Shown here piece after piece: positions 53,082 through 61,482 of a DNA stretch of 64,000 nt. Each line of letters opens with the position of its first letter. Position 1 is the first letter of the stretch. Made by a program: the position numbers and the translations under genes. The notes below the pieces were generated by a model. It was given only the letters and a program-made list of their open reading frames with translations, was not told the DNA's origin and searched no databases. Source of the DNA: Acidobacteriota bacterium (GTDB taxonomy: Bacteria > Acidobacteriota > Terriglobia > Terriglobales > Acidobacteriaceae); NCBI GenBank assembly GCA_023410055.1, contig JAEYQK010000062.1, positions 1 through 64,000 of the forward strand, given 5' to 3'.

Positions 53082-54269
53082 TTATAAGCTTCCGAGGAAC
53101 TTTTTCATCCGCTCGACACCCTTGTCAATATTCTCGGGTGATGTCGGGTAGGACAACCGAACATGATGCTCGGTGCCGAAAGCCTCGCCCGGTACGACCG
53201 CCACCAGCGCCTCTTTCAGCAGACGATTCGCAAGTTGCGCCGCCGTCATGCCGTTCTTCAGGAACGCGCCGATGTTGGGATAAACATAAAACGCGCCGCC
53301 CGGCGTATGACACTGAAGCCCCGGGATCGTGCGCAGTCCGGCCACCATGCGGTCGCGCAGCCGAACGTACTCAGCCGCCATCTCTTTGATGCATTCCTGC
53401 GGACCTGTCAGCGCCCCTATCGCCGCTTTCTGCACAATCGATGTCGGGTTCGACGTGCTCTGGCTTTGCAGCTTCTGCATCGCGCTGATCAGCGGCTTTG
53501 GTCCCATGGCGTAGCCAAGTCGCCATCCGGTCATCGAGTAGGTCTTGGACAGCGATCCCACAACCAGCAGGTGTTCCTTATCGCTCGGCAGGCCGCCCAG
53601 CGAGAAGCGGTTTCCGGTGAAGTCGAGATACGCATAGCACTCGTCCGAGATGACCCAGATGCCCTTCTTCGCTGCCATCTTGACGATGGCCGTAAGATCC
53701 TCGGGGCTGACGACCGCGCCTGATGGGTTCGACGGCGAGTTCAGCAGGATAACCTTGGTCTTGGGCGTTACTGCCTTCTCGACCATCTCGGCCGTCAGCG
53801 TGAAGCCTTTGGACTCGTCGGTGTTGACGTAAACCGGCACGCCACCGCAGTAGCAAACCATGTCCTTGAACGACACCCAGAAGGGCACGGGCAGGATCAC
53901 TTCGTCGCCGTGCTCGACCAGCACCTGGAAGGCATTGAACAGGGCCTGCTTGCCGCCGGTCGCCGCAACCACTTCGTCACGTGTGTAGGAAGAGCCGAAA
54001 TCGGTCTTATGACGGGCAACGATCGCGTCCTTCAGCTCGGCTGTTCCGCCGACGGGCGTGTACTTTGTGAAGTTCGCCTGAATGGCCGCGATTGCCGCGT
54101 CCTTGATGTGCTGCGGTGTGGCGAAATGCGGTTCGCCCGCCCCGAAATCGACGACGTCAGCACCTGCGGCACGCATGCGCGTGGCTTCTGCCGCGACTGC
54201 CATGGTCGCGGATTCTTCAATGCGGTTGATACGGTTCGTCAGCGATACAGCTTGAGCACTGGATGCCAT
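53082..54269 (-). CDS. Class I/II pyridoxal-phosphate aminotransferase (aspartate aminotransferase-like)
   Basis: 395 residues. The PLP lysine is in VGSLSKTYSMTGWRLGYAMG; other motifs are VDFGAGEPHFATPQHIKDAA, LNSPSNPSGAVVS and WVISDECYAYLDFTG. Length and motifs fit the I-gamma aspartate/prephenate aminotransferases. AGGTGGAAG precedes the ATG. It probably serves amino-acid synthesis and is not clearly tied to the sugar genes. Confidence 0.93.
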   Translation of the reverse strand: MASSAQAVSLTNRINRIEESATMAVAAEATRMRAAGADVVDFGAGEPHFATPQHIKDAAIAAIQANFTKYTPVGGTAELKDAIVARHKTDFGSSYTRDEVVAATGGKQALFNAFQVLVEHGDEVILPVPFWVSFKDMVCYCGGVPVYVNTDESKGFTLTAEMVEKAVTPKTKVILLNSPSNPSGAVVSPEDLTAIVKMAAKKGIWVISDECYAYLDFTGNRFSLGGLPSDKEHLLVVGSLSKTYSMTGWRLGYAMGPKPLISAMQKLQSQSTSNPTSIVQKAAIGALTGPQECIKEMAAEYVRLRDRMVAGLRTIPGLQCHTPGGAFYVYPNIGAFLKNGMTAAQLANRLLKEALVAVVPGEAFGTEHHVRLSYPTSPENIDKGVERMKKFLGSL

Positions 54270-54317
54270 CTTCCACCTTATTTGTTTGGCTGGCGTTGCG
54301 TTGTGTCTACTTACTCT

Positions 54318-54851
54318 TCACTTGGAGGGCCGTTTACTTGATTTTGCCATCTTTCGCGATTTATGGCCATTCAGCTTGAGGTGCAAAGCCTCTTCCACCA
54401 GGCCGGGAACGAAGCCATGAACCGGGCCTCCGAGTCGCGCAATTCCCTTCACCAGGCGCGAGCTGACGTACGAGTACTCTTCGGCCGAAGGCATGAACAC
54501 GGTGTCCATGTGCGGATGAAGCTTGTGGTTCATCAGCGCCATCTGCAGCTCGTACTCGTAATCGCTGATGGCCCGGATGCCGCGCACCACCACGTTAGCG
54601 TTGACCTTCCTAGCGAACTCCACCAGCAATCCGCCGAAGCTGTCGACCCTAACGTTGTCCCACTGCGAGGTCATCGTCTGCAACATCTCGCGGCGCTCTT
54701 CCACACTAAACAGCGGGTCCTTCTCTGGATTGTCCAGAATTGCGACGATCAGCTCGTCAAAGAGCTTCGCCCCACGGTGAATCAGGTCCAGATGTCCGTT
54801 AGTCAGCGGATCGAATGATCCCGGATAGATCGCGATAACGTGTTTCTTCAT
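54318..54851 (-). CDS. coaD: Phosphopantetheine adenylyltransferase
   Basis: 177 residues; catalyses the penultimate step of coenzyme A synthesis (phosphopantetheine + ATP to dephospho-CoA). Motifs: IAIYPGSFDPLTNGHLDLIH with the H-x-G-H-like nucleotidyl-transferase site, VVVRGIRAISDYEYELQMAL and EYSYVSSRLVKGIARLGG. About 15 extra basic residues follow at the C terminus compared with E. coli CoaD. Confidence 0.95.
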   Translation of the reverse strand: MKKHVIAIYPGSFDPLTNGHLDLIHRGAKLFDELIVAILDNPEKDPLFSVEERREMLQTMTSQWDNVRVDSFGGLLVEFARKVNANVVVRGIRAISDYEYELQMALMNHKLHPHMDTVFMPSAEEYSYVSSRLVKGIARLGGPVHGFVPGLVEEALHLKLNGHKSRKMAKSSKRPSK

Positions 54852-55039
54852 GAACGTTCCCGCGCAACCAGCAGGGCGCAGGATCAGAGGCCCTTCCCAG
54901 ATCTTTAAACCGACTCTGATTCTATTCTCCGGTCAGGGTTAGGGGCAATAACTTGGCTCTAGCGAAGCCGCAATTTACTCGCTGCTTTCAATCAGATGTT
55001 TTACTAGCTAGCCACCGGGGGCACTCCCCCCTATGTATC

Positions 55040-55059
55040 TGTACGGCTGATGATCTAAA
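55040..55059 (+). repeat. Copy 2 of the dispersed TGTACGRCTGATGATCTAAA motif
   Basis: It matches 22605-22624 in 19 of 20 positions and, like it, follows a G-run/C-run segment (CCGGGGGCACTCCCCCC). The remaining gap between coaD and the metallopeptidase (54852-55039) shows no gene. Confidence 0.6.
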
Positions 55060-55063
55060 GCAG

Positions 55064-55088
55064 AAAAAACGCGGACCGAAGCCCGCGT
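55064..55088 (-). terminator. Intrinsic terminator with UUCG tetraloop
   Basis: On the minus strand ACGCGGGC TTCG GTCCGCGT folds as an 8-bp stem (with a G-T pair) closed by a stable tetraloop, followed by six T. It lies just after the metallopeptidase stop. Confidence 0.92.
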
Positions 55089-55109
55089 CAGAGTGGCCAT
55101 ACCGGCGCT

Positions 55110-56516
55110 TTATTCGCTTCCGCACACTGCACGGCCGGGCGCATTCAGGCAGGCATCTATCAGATCTGCCTTTTCGCCCAGCTCCTTCTTCCAGAAACCG
55201 CGAAACTCTTCCGTGCCGATTCGCTGGCCTTTGTAGGTCTGGAAGAAACTCCGCGAGGCGGCAAAGAATTTGTCGTCTCCCATCGTTTCTCTTAGATGAT
55301 TCAGCATCAATGCACCCTTCTTATAACGGACAACCCAGTTCACCTGGCCGCCTGCAAAGGGCACCTTGGATAGCGATGGAGCATCGGTGGGCAATTCGCC
55401 GACGTTTTTGCGATAGGAGGCCAGCACTTTCCTGAAGTCCTCGTCTGACGAGATCTTCTGAACCGCTACGGCCGAGAAATACTCCGCGAAGGCTTCGTTA
55501 ACCCAGTCTCCCTGACCCGCGCCGAAATTCCACCAAAAGTGCGCGATCTCATGCGCGATGCCTTGAAACAGGGAGAAATTCGGGTCGCCAGCAAGCGAAT
55601 CGAGAGTTCGGCCCTCGGAGGTGGCAATCATCCCCGGCCTTGCAATTCCCGCCAATCCCTGGCCCTTGCGCTTCGGAGAAAACACATGCTTTACAGTATC
55701 CCCGGGAATACTCGTCTTTCCGAGCTGGTCGGAGTACAGCTGAAGTACACCGGATATCTGCTTGAACTCGCGGTCAATGAACGCTTCCGGCATCTGCGTG
55801 TGATAAATCTCGATCAACGTCCCAGCTTGCGTTGCTGACTTGATCCTGTAGTTCCTGGACGCCAGTACGAGGATGTCCGTGTCGTTGCTGGAAGACCAAC
55901 GAGTGACAGTTCGGCCTTTTTGAACACGTTCGTCGAGTTTCTTGCCCGAACAGATGGTGATCCATCCCTGCGGCAGTGAGATAGTTAGCTTGGATTGCAG
56001 AGGCTGGCCGAATGGGAATTGCGGATACCACGAGGAGTAGCTGGCAAGCTCGACCATGCGTGAGTTGATCTGGTCATCCAAGGAAAGCTTCTGATTCGGA
56101 TCGGCACCGAATTCAGGCAGAACTTTCAGCGATCCGGCATAGCTGATCTTCACGCGCGCAATCTTTCGTGAACGATCAGCAGGTAGACTCACGACCACGG
56201 TCCTGGTCGCTGGATTCAGGAACGAAAACTCCTTGGCGCGAAACGAGAAATCGGCTTTCTTGCCATCAACCCGTAGTTCGTTGATCGTGAACGTCTCGTG
56301 AAGATCGAAGGCAAGTTCCTTCGCGTTGGAATCCTTGATGGGAACGTCAAACTCGCCCTGGACGGCAATGCTGCCATGTTCAGGCTCAATCTTCACGTTC
56401 AAATCGTAGAGGACCGGAGCCACCGCGTCCTGACAAAATGCGATAGCTGGTGCACTTAAAACGAACAACAGAATCAAGACGAAAGACTTTCTGCGTACCG
56501 CGTCTATAAGAACCAT
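55110..56516 (-). CDS. M1-like gluzincin metallopeptidase, exported
   Basis: 468 residues with a signal peptide (residues about 10-28), an N-terminal beta-domain like that of M1 aminopeptidases (YDLNVKIEPEHGSIAVQGEF) and a catalytic domain. Zinc ligands are in GIAHEIAHFWW (HExxH) and NEAFAEYFS (third-ligand Glu). The usual exopeptidase GxMEN motif is not obvious; IARPGMIATSEGRTL occupies its place. It is shorter than typical M1 enzymes and lacks most of the C-terminal helical domain. Probably periplasmic; substrate unknown. Confidence 0.87.
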   Translation of the reverse strand: MVLIDAVRRKSFVLILLFVLSAPAIAFCQDAVAPVLYDLNVKIEPEHGSIAVQGEFDVPIKDSNAKELAFDLHETFTINELRVDGKKADFSFRAKEFSFLNPATRTVVVSLPADRSRKIARVKISYAGSLKVLPEFGADPNQKLSLDDQINSRMVELASYSSWYPQFPFGQPLQSKLTISLPQGWITICSGKKLDERVQKGRTVTRWSSSNDTDILVLASRNYRIKSATQAGTLIEIYHTQMPEAFIDREFKQISGVLQLYSDQLGKTSIPGDTVKHVFSPKRKGQGLAGIARPGMIATSEGRTLDSLAGDPNFSLFQGIAHEIAHFWWNFGAGQGDWVNEAFAEYFSAVAVQKISSDEDFRKVLASYRKNVGELPTDAPSLSKVPFAGGQVNWVVRYKKGALMLNHLRETMGDDKFFAASRSFFQTYKGQRIGTEEFRGFWKKELGEKADLIDACLNAPGRAVCGSE

Positions 56517-56630
56517 GGGCTGATGCCTTCCTCAAACGGCTTGCGAGTATGATTGCGGAAACCTTGTACCTGGACTGAGATACGAAGCAGCAGCATCAGT
56601 GGTTCCCGAACACATGCGCAAGAAATAGAA

Positions 56631-56647
56631 ACGCGGACCGAAGCCCG
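56631..56647 (-). repeat. 17-bp duplicate of the metallopeptidase terminator arm
   Basis: ACGCGGACCGAAGCCCG is identical to 55069-55085. This copy lies upstream of the gene, so the metallopeptidase is bracketed by two direct copies. The second half of the hairpin is degraded here. Confidence 0.6.
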
Positions 56648-56706
56648 GCGCCCACCCCTGGTCCACCGGAAATCGGTGGTACTGTTTTTAGAATAAAGTC
56701 GCTCTC

Positions 56707-57327
56707 TTACGCCTCAATTTCCGTGTGTACTGCCCTTGCCCGCACGCAGAGATCCTTGAAGACACGTGCGGTATAGGGGGAGCTTGCCCCGGCATGTTTC
56801 ATGATCGAGGGTAGCGTGCGCTTCAGGTCTCGGTAGATGGCTAGCATCGTCTGAACCGATGGCTGGTGCGTGCTGCGCACAAAGGCGCTGCAGAGTTCGC
56901 GAAAGACGCCGCTGACCGTGCCTCCGTGTATGTAAACGTCGCTCCCATTAAGATCGCTTAACGACTTCTGTAGCCTGCGTTCGACTTCCTCACACACGTA
57001 CCAGGTGTGGCGATGCTCTAGCCCTTCCCATGCCACGGCCAGTCCAAGCTCGAATGGCATGTTAAAGCGTGGCGTCACGGGCCGATGGCGATCGAGTTGT
57101 ACGCGTGAAAGGTCGTGGATCGAGTAGTCGCAGGTCTGGATCAACTCGAAGATGCGATCAAGTCGCCGCGTTCCACCGGGAATCTCAAGAGTAGCTCGCG
57201 GCACAAGGCCGAACGCGGTAATACCTGCGATGTAGGCAAGATACAGGTTCTCAAACCTGGCATCGTATGGAATGTTGAGGAATACTGAAAGACTACCGCG
57301 ACTTGGAAGCGCGCGATTTCCTGGCAT
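56707..57327 (-). CDS. Nucleoside 2-deoxyribosyltransferase/TIR-like fold protein, unknown role
   Basis: 206 residues. The first 100 look like a flavodoxin-like nucleotide domain: SVFLNIPYDARFENLYLAYI, TCDYSIHDLSRVQLDRH and FNMPFELGLAVAW. The last resembles the catalytic Glu motif of nucleoside deoxyribosyltransferase and TIR NADases (Glu93). The C-terminal half is helical. It overlaps the small upstream gene by 35 bp. Domains of this superfamily cleave NAD+ or nucleosides in several defence systems; that role here is inference only. Confidence 0.72.
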   Translation of the reverse strand: MPGNRALPSRGSLSVFLNIPYDARFENLYLAYIAGITAFGLVPRATLEIPGGTRRLDRIFELIQTCDYSIHDLSRVQLDRHRPVTPRFNMPFELGLAVAWEGLEHRHTWYVCEEVERRLQKSLSDLNGSDVYIHGGTVSGVFRELCSAFVRSTHQPSVQTMLAIYRDLKRTLPSIMKHAGASSPYTARVFKDLCVRARAVHTEIEA

Positions 57328-57514
57328 TGGCCTTCACGGCAAAACGCTTCTTCGTGGACGTACGCAGCACGCGGCTCTCGGAACCGGACGGTCCCATGCG
57401 CGCAATTCTCCTTGCGCGAACTAGCGGCACTCCGAGAATGTTCGCGGTCTCCTCTATGGAAGGAAGAGGCGTTTCGATTTTGCTGGGATATGTCATCTTC
57501 GAACTCTTCTTCAT
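57293..57514 (-). CDS. Small basic HTH-like protein
   Basis: 73 residues with PSIEETANILGVPLVRARRI, a helix-turn-helix-like segment, and a very basic tail (TKKRFAVKANARKSRASKSR). It may bind DNA and autoregulate the pair. The start could be the first ATG or the internal one at MTYPSK. The overlap with the downstream gene suggests translational coupling. No known family is recognised. Confidence 0.6.
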   Translation of the reverse strand: MKKSSKMTYPSKIETPLPSIEETANILGVPLVRARRIARMGPSGSESRVLRTSTKKRFAVKANARKSRASKSR

Positions 57515-57650
57515 CTTACCCGCCCCGCGTAGTCACGTCAGCAGGTTTGATGCGTTTGTTACAGAATCGGAACAGGGCGACTTGTCTCCTACGCGTTCGT
57601 GCTGGTTCCGGTGCTCTTCGAGAAGTCCGTACCGACGAAGGAAGACAATG

Positions 57651-57677
57651 GGGCCGCGTGAGAATTTCACGCGACCC
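57651..57677. terminator. Hairpin after recA
   Basis: GGGCCGCGTGA and TCACGCGACCC form an 11-bp stem with one mismatch and a 5-nt loop. No T-run follows. It shares GGGCCGCGTGAGAA with the hairpin at 60342, so it may be a dispersed terminator-type repeat. Confidence 0.6.
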
Positions 57678-57691
57678 TAATCAGGCTGGGG

Positions 57692-58783
57692 CTATTTCCT
57701 GCCCTTGTCCGATGCCTTGGCCGCAGCCGCTGCACTGGCCTTTTCCGCCGGGCTGGCCGGAGCCGGTTCCGGGACGTCGGGCTTGGCAAGACCGATGGCC
57801 TTCTTCACTTCGGCTTCGATCTTGGCGGTGATGTCCTTGTTGTCCTTCATAAACTGCTTGGCGTTCTCGCGGCCCTGGCCGATTCGTTCTCCCTTGTAGC
57901 TGAACCACGAGCCGGATTTCTCGACGATGTTGTTATTGACGGCGATGTCGAGCATGTCGCCCTCGCGCGAAATGCCTTCGCCGTACATCAGGTCGAACTC
58001 GGCTTCGCGGAACGGCGCCGCAACTTTGTTCTTTACGACCTTGACTTTGGTGCGCGAACCGATGACGCTGTCGCCATCTTTGATCGCGGCAACGCGGCGA
58101 ATATCGATACGCACAGATGTGTAGAACTTCAGGGCGCGTCCGCCGGTCGTCGTCTCTGGATTGCCGAACATCACGCCGATCTTCTCGCGGATCTGGTTGA
58201 TGAAGATCAGGCAGGTACGCGACTTTGAAACGGTACCAGTCAGTTTGCGCAACGCTTTCGACATCAGGCGGGCCTGTAGTCCAACCTGCATGTCGCCCAT
58301 CTCGCCATCGAGTTCGGCCTTGGGAACGAGAGCGGCAACGGAATCGACAACCAGAACGTCGATGGCGCCGGAGTTTACGAGAGCTTCCGTGATTTCCAGT
58401 GCCTGTTCGCCGTAATCCGGCTGCGAGACGAGCAGGTTATCCACATCTACGCCCAGCTTGCGGGCATAAGCAGGATCGAGCGCGTGTTCGGCGTCGACGA
58501 AAGCGGCCATGCCGCCCATCTTCTGAGCTTCAGCGATCACCTGGAGGGTAATGGTGGTCTTGCCACTTGACTCAGGGCCAAAAACCTCAATGACACGCCC
58601 GCGCGGGAATCCACCCACGCCCAAGGCAGCGTCAAAAGAAAGCGCGCCGGTCGGAATCACCGCGATAGGAACTATCGCTCCCTTGTCGCCCAGTCGCATG
58701 ATTGAGCCCTTGCCAAACTGCTTGTCGATCTGGGACAACGCAAGGTCGAGCGCCCGCGATCGTTCCGTCTTCTCGTCCGCCAT
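57692..58783 (-). CDS. recA: Recombinase A
   Basis: 363 residues; DNA strand exchange and SOS co-protease. Walker A is GPESSGKTTITLQ, Walker B is LVVDSVAALVPKAE, loop 2 is INQIREKIGVMFGNPETTTG. The Ala-rich C-terminal tail lacks the long acidic stretch of E. coli RecA. AGGAGAG precedes the ATG. It is divergent from a DinB-fold gene. Confidence 0.98.
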   Translation of the reverse strand: MADEKTERSRALDLALSQIDKQFGKGSIMRLGDKGAIVPIAVIPTGALSFDAALGVGGFPRGRVIEVFGPESSGKTTITLQVIAEAQKMGGMAAFVDAEHALDPAYARKLGVDVDNLLVSQPDYGEQALEITEALVNSGAIDVLVVDSVAALVPKAELDGEMGDMQVGLQARLMSKALRKLTGTVSKSRTCLIFINQIREKIGVMFGNPETTTGGRALKFYTSVRIDIRRVAAIKDGDSVIGSRTKVKVVKNKVAAPFREAEFDLMYGEGISREGDMLDIAVNNNIVEKSGSWFSYKGERIGQGRENAKQFMKDNKDITAKIEAEVKKAIGLAKPDVPEPAPASPAEKASAAAAAKASDKGRK

Positions 58784-59106
58784 GAAAAATCTCTCCTAAT
58801 GATGTGCTGCTGCGGGCACGACTATATCCCCGAAGCCCGTTAAATCAACATCCGCTGGTCAAAATTCCGGATTTTGTAACTAAATCCTAACAGAGGGTCG
58901 ACAGATCAATGCGGCTCAGGCAAGCATTTCAACCCCCCGCCGCGCGATTATACATCGACCACGCCCGACTGGCGAAGAAAAAGCGAATGTGCGAGAATTG
59001 GTACCGCGTTTGTTACGAATTTCGAAATGTTCGGTTTCGAAATGCGTTGGTTCCCCACGGCCTCACCGCTCATCTGAAACTTAGATTTTTCGCCTGGAGG
59101 AAAGAC
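58784..59106. other. Intergenic region between divergent recA and DinB-fold genes
   Basis: About 320 bp. GGATTTTGTAACTAAATCC (58869-58887) is a near-palindrome, and TTTCGAAATG occurs twice 15 bp apart (59020 and 59035). These are candidate regulator sites. No standard proteobacterial or Gram-positive LexA box is found. A frame from 58909 in phase with the DinB-fold gene is judged non-coding. Confidence 0.4.
58821..58848 (-). promoter_or_regulatory. Candidate sigma70 promoter for recA
   Basis: On the minus strand TTGATT and TATAGT are 16 bp apart, about 38 bp upstream of the recA start. The match to consensus is moderate. Confidence 0.5.
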
Positions 59107-59604
59107 ATGGCATTGGCAGCTGCTCTAGTACCTGAATTCGATTACGAGATGACCAACACGCGCAAGGCGCTGGAACGCGTACCGGAAGATAAGTTCGGCT
59201 GGAAGCCGCACGAAACGTCCGGAAGCATGATCTGGCTAGCCGGTCACGTGGCCAACATTCCGGGTTACGCCAGCCTTATTCTCGGAACCGATTCCTTCGA
59301 TACAGCGACCGCAGGCAGCCCACCGCCGGAGCCGAAGACACGCAAGGAACTGCTCGACATCTTCGACGAAAACGTCAAGAAGACTCGAGCCGAGTTGCAG
59401 TCTGCGACTGACGAACAGCTCTTGAAAACCTGGTCACTGAAGGCCGGCGAGAGGACGTTTTTTACTCAGCCCCGTATCGGCGTTCTCCGCGGGATGATTC
59501 TGAATCATCTCATCCATCATCGTGGACAACTCACGGTTTATTTGCGCATGAACAATGTCCCCGTTCCCGCTATCTACGGCCCCTCGGGCGACGAACAGAT
59601 ATAG
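59107..59604 (+). CDS. DinB-fold (DinB_2) protein
   Basis: 165 residues from an ATG preceded by GGAGGAAAGAC. The DinB His ligands lie in MIWLAGHVANIPGY and GMILNHLIHHRGQLTVYLRM. The family comprises metal-dependent transferases/hydrolases, some DNA-damage inducible. Position next to recA is suggestive but not evidence of SOS control. It is distantly related to the gene at 27.7 kb. Confidence 0.9.
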   Translation: MALAAALVPEFDYEMTNTRKALERVPEDKFGWKPHETSGSMIWLAGHVANIPGYASLILGTDSFDTATAGSPPPEPKTRKELLDIFDENVKKTRAELQSATDEQLLKTWSLKAGERTFFTQPRIGVLRGMILNHLIHHRGQLTVYLRMNNVPVPAIYGPSGDEQI

Positions 59605-59730
59605 CCAATTGTGGCCAAGGCAGAGGCTGCGCACTTAGCTTCTGCCTTTGGTTACCTCCGCCCTCAAACCAGTTGAGTCGCACCGCCTCCTCGCTGTATG
59701 CTGCCGTAACCCTCCTTCAAGGAGAATGAA

Positions 59731-60333
59731 ATGGCAGCAACGGCATATCGCGCAGCTGCGTTCACAAGCCAGCGTTATTACATCCGGCGGAAGTTGCTCG
59801 CGTTGGTCAACCAGTTCTACGTTGAAAACGAACAGGGACAGCTCGTTGGCTATTGCCGGCAGAAGCCGTTCAAACTGAAGGAAGACGTTCGCCTCTTCAC
59901 CGACGAGAACAGGACAACCGAGTTGCTCTCGATGCAGGCCCGTTCCATCCTCGACTTCAACATCGCCTACGACGTGGTTGATTCCATCACAGGAGAGAAG
60001 GTCGGCGCACTGAAGCGTAAGGGCTGGAAATCGCTGTTCAAAGACGAATGGATCATCATGAACGGCTTGGATCAGGAGATCGGCTCTGTAAAAGAAGACT
60101 CGGCCTTGATGGCCACGCTTCGGCGCTACGTCACCAACCTGATTCCCCAGAGCTACGTCTTCGAAGTCGGCAACCACCAGGTTGGCACCGCCAAGCAGAA
60201 CTTCAACTTGTTTGCCCCGAAGCTCAATGTTGATTTCAGCTCCGACCAGGCAAACCTTCTTGATCGCCGACTCGGCCTTGCAGCGGCACTGCTGCTGATG
60301 TCTATTGAAGGACGGCAGTCAGAGAACGCATAG
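59731..60333 (+). CDS. LURP-one-related / tubby-like fold protein
   Basis: 200 residues with the beta-barrel pattern of LURP-one/phospholipid-scramblase-like proteins: FTSQRYYIRRKLLALVNQFY, ILDFNIAYDVVDSITGEKVG and ALKRKGWKSLFKDEWIIM, with a C-terminal hydrophobic helix (LGLAAALLLMSIEG). AAGGAG precedes the ATG. The bacterial role is unknown; membrane-lipid association is typical of the fold. Confidence 0.82.
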   Translation: MAATAYRAAAFTSQRYYIRRKLLALVNQFYVENEQGQLVGYCRQKPFKLKEDVRLFTDENRTTELLSMQARSILDFNIAYDVVDSITGEKVGALKRKGWKSLFKDEWIIMNGLDQEIGSVKEDSALMATLRRYVTNLIPQSYVFEVGNHQVGTAKQNFNLFAPKLNVDFSSDQANLLDRRLGLAAALLLMSIEGRQSENA

Positions 60334-60341
60334 GGGATGTT

Positions 60342-60370
60342 AGGGCCGCGTGAGAAGTCTACGCGGCCCT
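60342..60370. terminator. Perfect hairpin between convergent genes
   Basis: AGGGCCGCGT and ACGCGGCCCT form a perfect 10-bp stem with a 9-nt loop. It covers the last codons of the radical SAM gene and lies just after the tubby-like gene. It shares 14 nt with the recA hairpin. Confidence 0.75.
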
Positions 60371-61333
60371 GAACTTCCTCACTCCCGCGCCGACCGCACT
60401 CGATATAGTAAACAGCTTGCGTACCTGCAATCCTGGCATAAGTCGTATGCTCGCAAGCGCGTGCAATCCCATCGACGCTGCGCAGCCACATTGGGAACAA
60501 TCCGGATTGCCGCCGAACTGACACGGACCGATGCGCGTCTTCAGGTCCGCCGAGATCGTCTCGGTGGCCTTTGCGAAGACGCATTTGTCCGGCGACGAGG
60601 GCGGAGTCAGAAAATGCCGGACCATCTCCTCCCTCATATCGAGCTTGGGATGCAGCGGCCTTAGTCGCATCAATTCGCGCACCACAAATGCCCGTTGTTC
60701 AGGCGAAAGTATTTCCGGCGCCTCCGCTCCGATCTGCGGCGTGAAGAGGCTGATCCACATCTGGTTCACTTCGTCGCGCGCCGACCAGAACGTCAGGAAT
60801 TCTTCGAGATAGGTGGGGCGCTGCAACATATTTCCGGTCACGGTGGCATGGATCGTGACATGATGTCCGGTGATGCTCTTCAGGATTCTTTCGTAGGTTG
60901 CCGGCTTGCGGCGAACGTCGTGTTCAGCTGGCAGCCCATCCACCGAAATCACAACCTTCAGATTCGGCAGGTCGATGAAGCTGCGTGGAATCTCGCGAAA
61001 GGCGCTGGTCACAATCTGCACGTAGATGCCGCGTTCAACCAGCTGCGGAACCAGTGTCTCCAACTCGCGGTACCGCACCAGCGGGTCCCCGCCGACAATT
61101 GACAAATGCAGCGGCCGCAACCGGTCCACGAGCTCCAGCACGCGCTCGACGAGACGGTCGCCCTTTTCGTCGGACAGATCGCGCAGCGTCTGCTCGCCAC
61201 CGAGATGCTGCGGGTCATAGGCATAACATCCCGGACACCGCAGCGGGCATTCCTTGGTGATTTCGATGGAGAGTAGCGGCTTGCGTCCGCTAAGAATGCT
61301 GCCCCAGGCAGCTAAGGCGTCGTAACGATCCAT
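60359..61333 (-). CDS. Radical SAM enzyme
   Basis: 324 residues. The [4Fe-4S] motif is C-x3-C-x2-C in KECPLRCPGCYAYDP near residue 30, followed by LSIVGGDPLVR, the GGEP-like SAM motif. Near the C terminus more Cys residues (GPCQFGGNPDCSQCGCAA) may bind an auxiliary cluster, as in SPASM-like or lipid-modifying members. AAGGAAAG precedes the ATG. Substrate unknown; it is 124 bp downstream of the aminotransferase gene on the same strand. Confidence 0.9.
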   Translation of the reverse strand: MDRYDALAAWGSILSGRKPLLSIEITKECPLRCPGCYAYDPQHLGGEQTLRDLSDEKGDRLVERVLELVDRLRPLHLSIVGGDPLVRYRELETLVPQLVERGIYVQIVTSAFREIPRSFIDLPNLKVVISVDGLPAEHDVRRKPATYERILKSITGHHVTIHATVTGNMLQRPTYLEEFLTFWSARDEVNQMWISLFTPQIGAEAPEILSPEQRAFVVRELMRLRPLHPKLDMREEMVRHFLTPPSSPDKCVFAKATETISADLKTRIGPCQFGGNPDCSQCGCAASMGLHALASIRLMPGLQVRKLFTISSAVGAGVRKFRAA

Positions 61334-61450
61334 GGACTTTCCTTGGCGCCTGCCTTTTGCGCGTATCAGTTATAAGACGTCCAGGAGTTCAGCCGGGTTG
61401 CAGAAAGAAAACGAACTCACCTCGGAGCCAAGGTCTTGGGGTTTTTCAAT

Positions 61451-61482
61451 GACCCGATCACCCGATGGCCCGATCACCCGAT
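61451..61482 (-). repeat. 8-bp tandem repeat at the aminotransferase 3' end
   Basis: GACCCGAT CACCCGAT GGCCCGAT CACCCGAT: four units of 8 bp. It encodes the last residues and stop of the aminotransferase. Confidence 0.75.
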
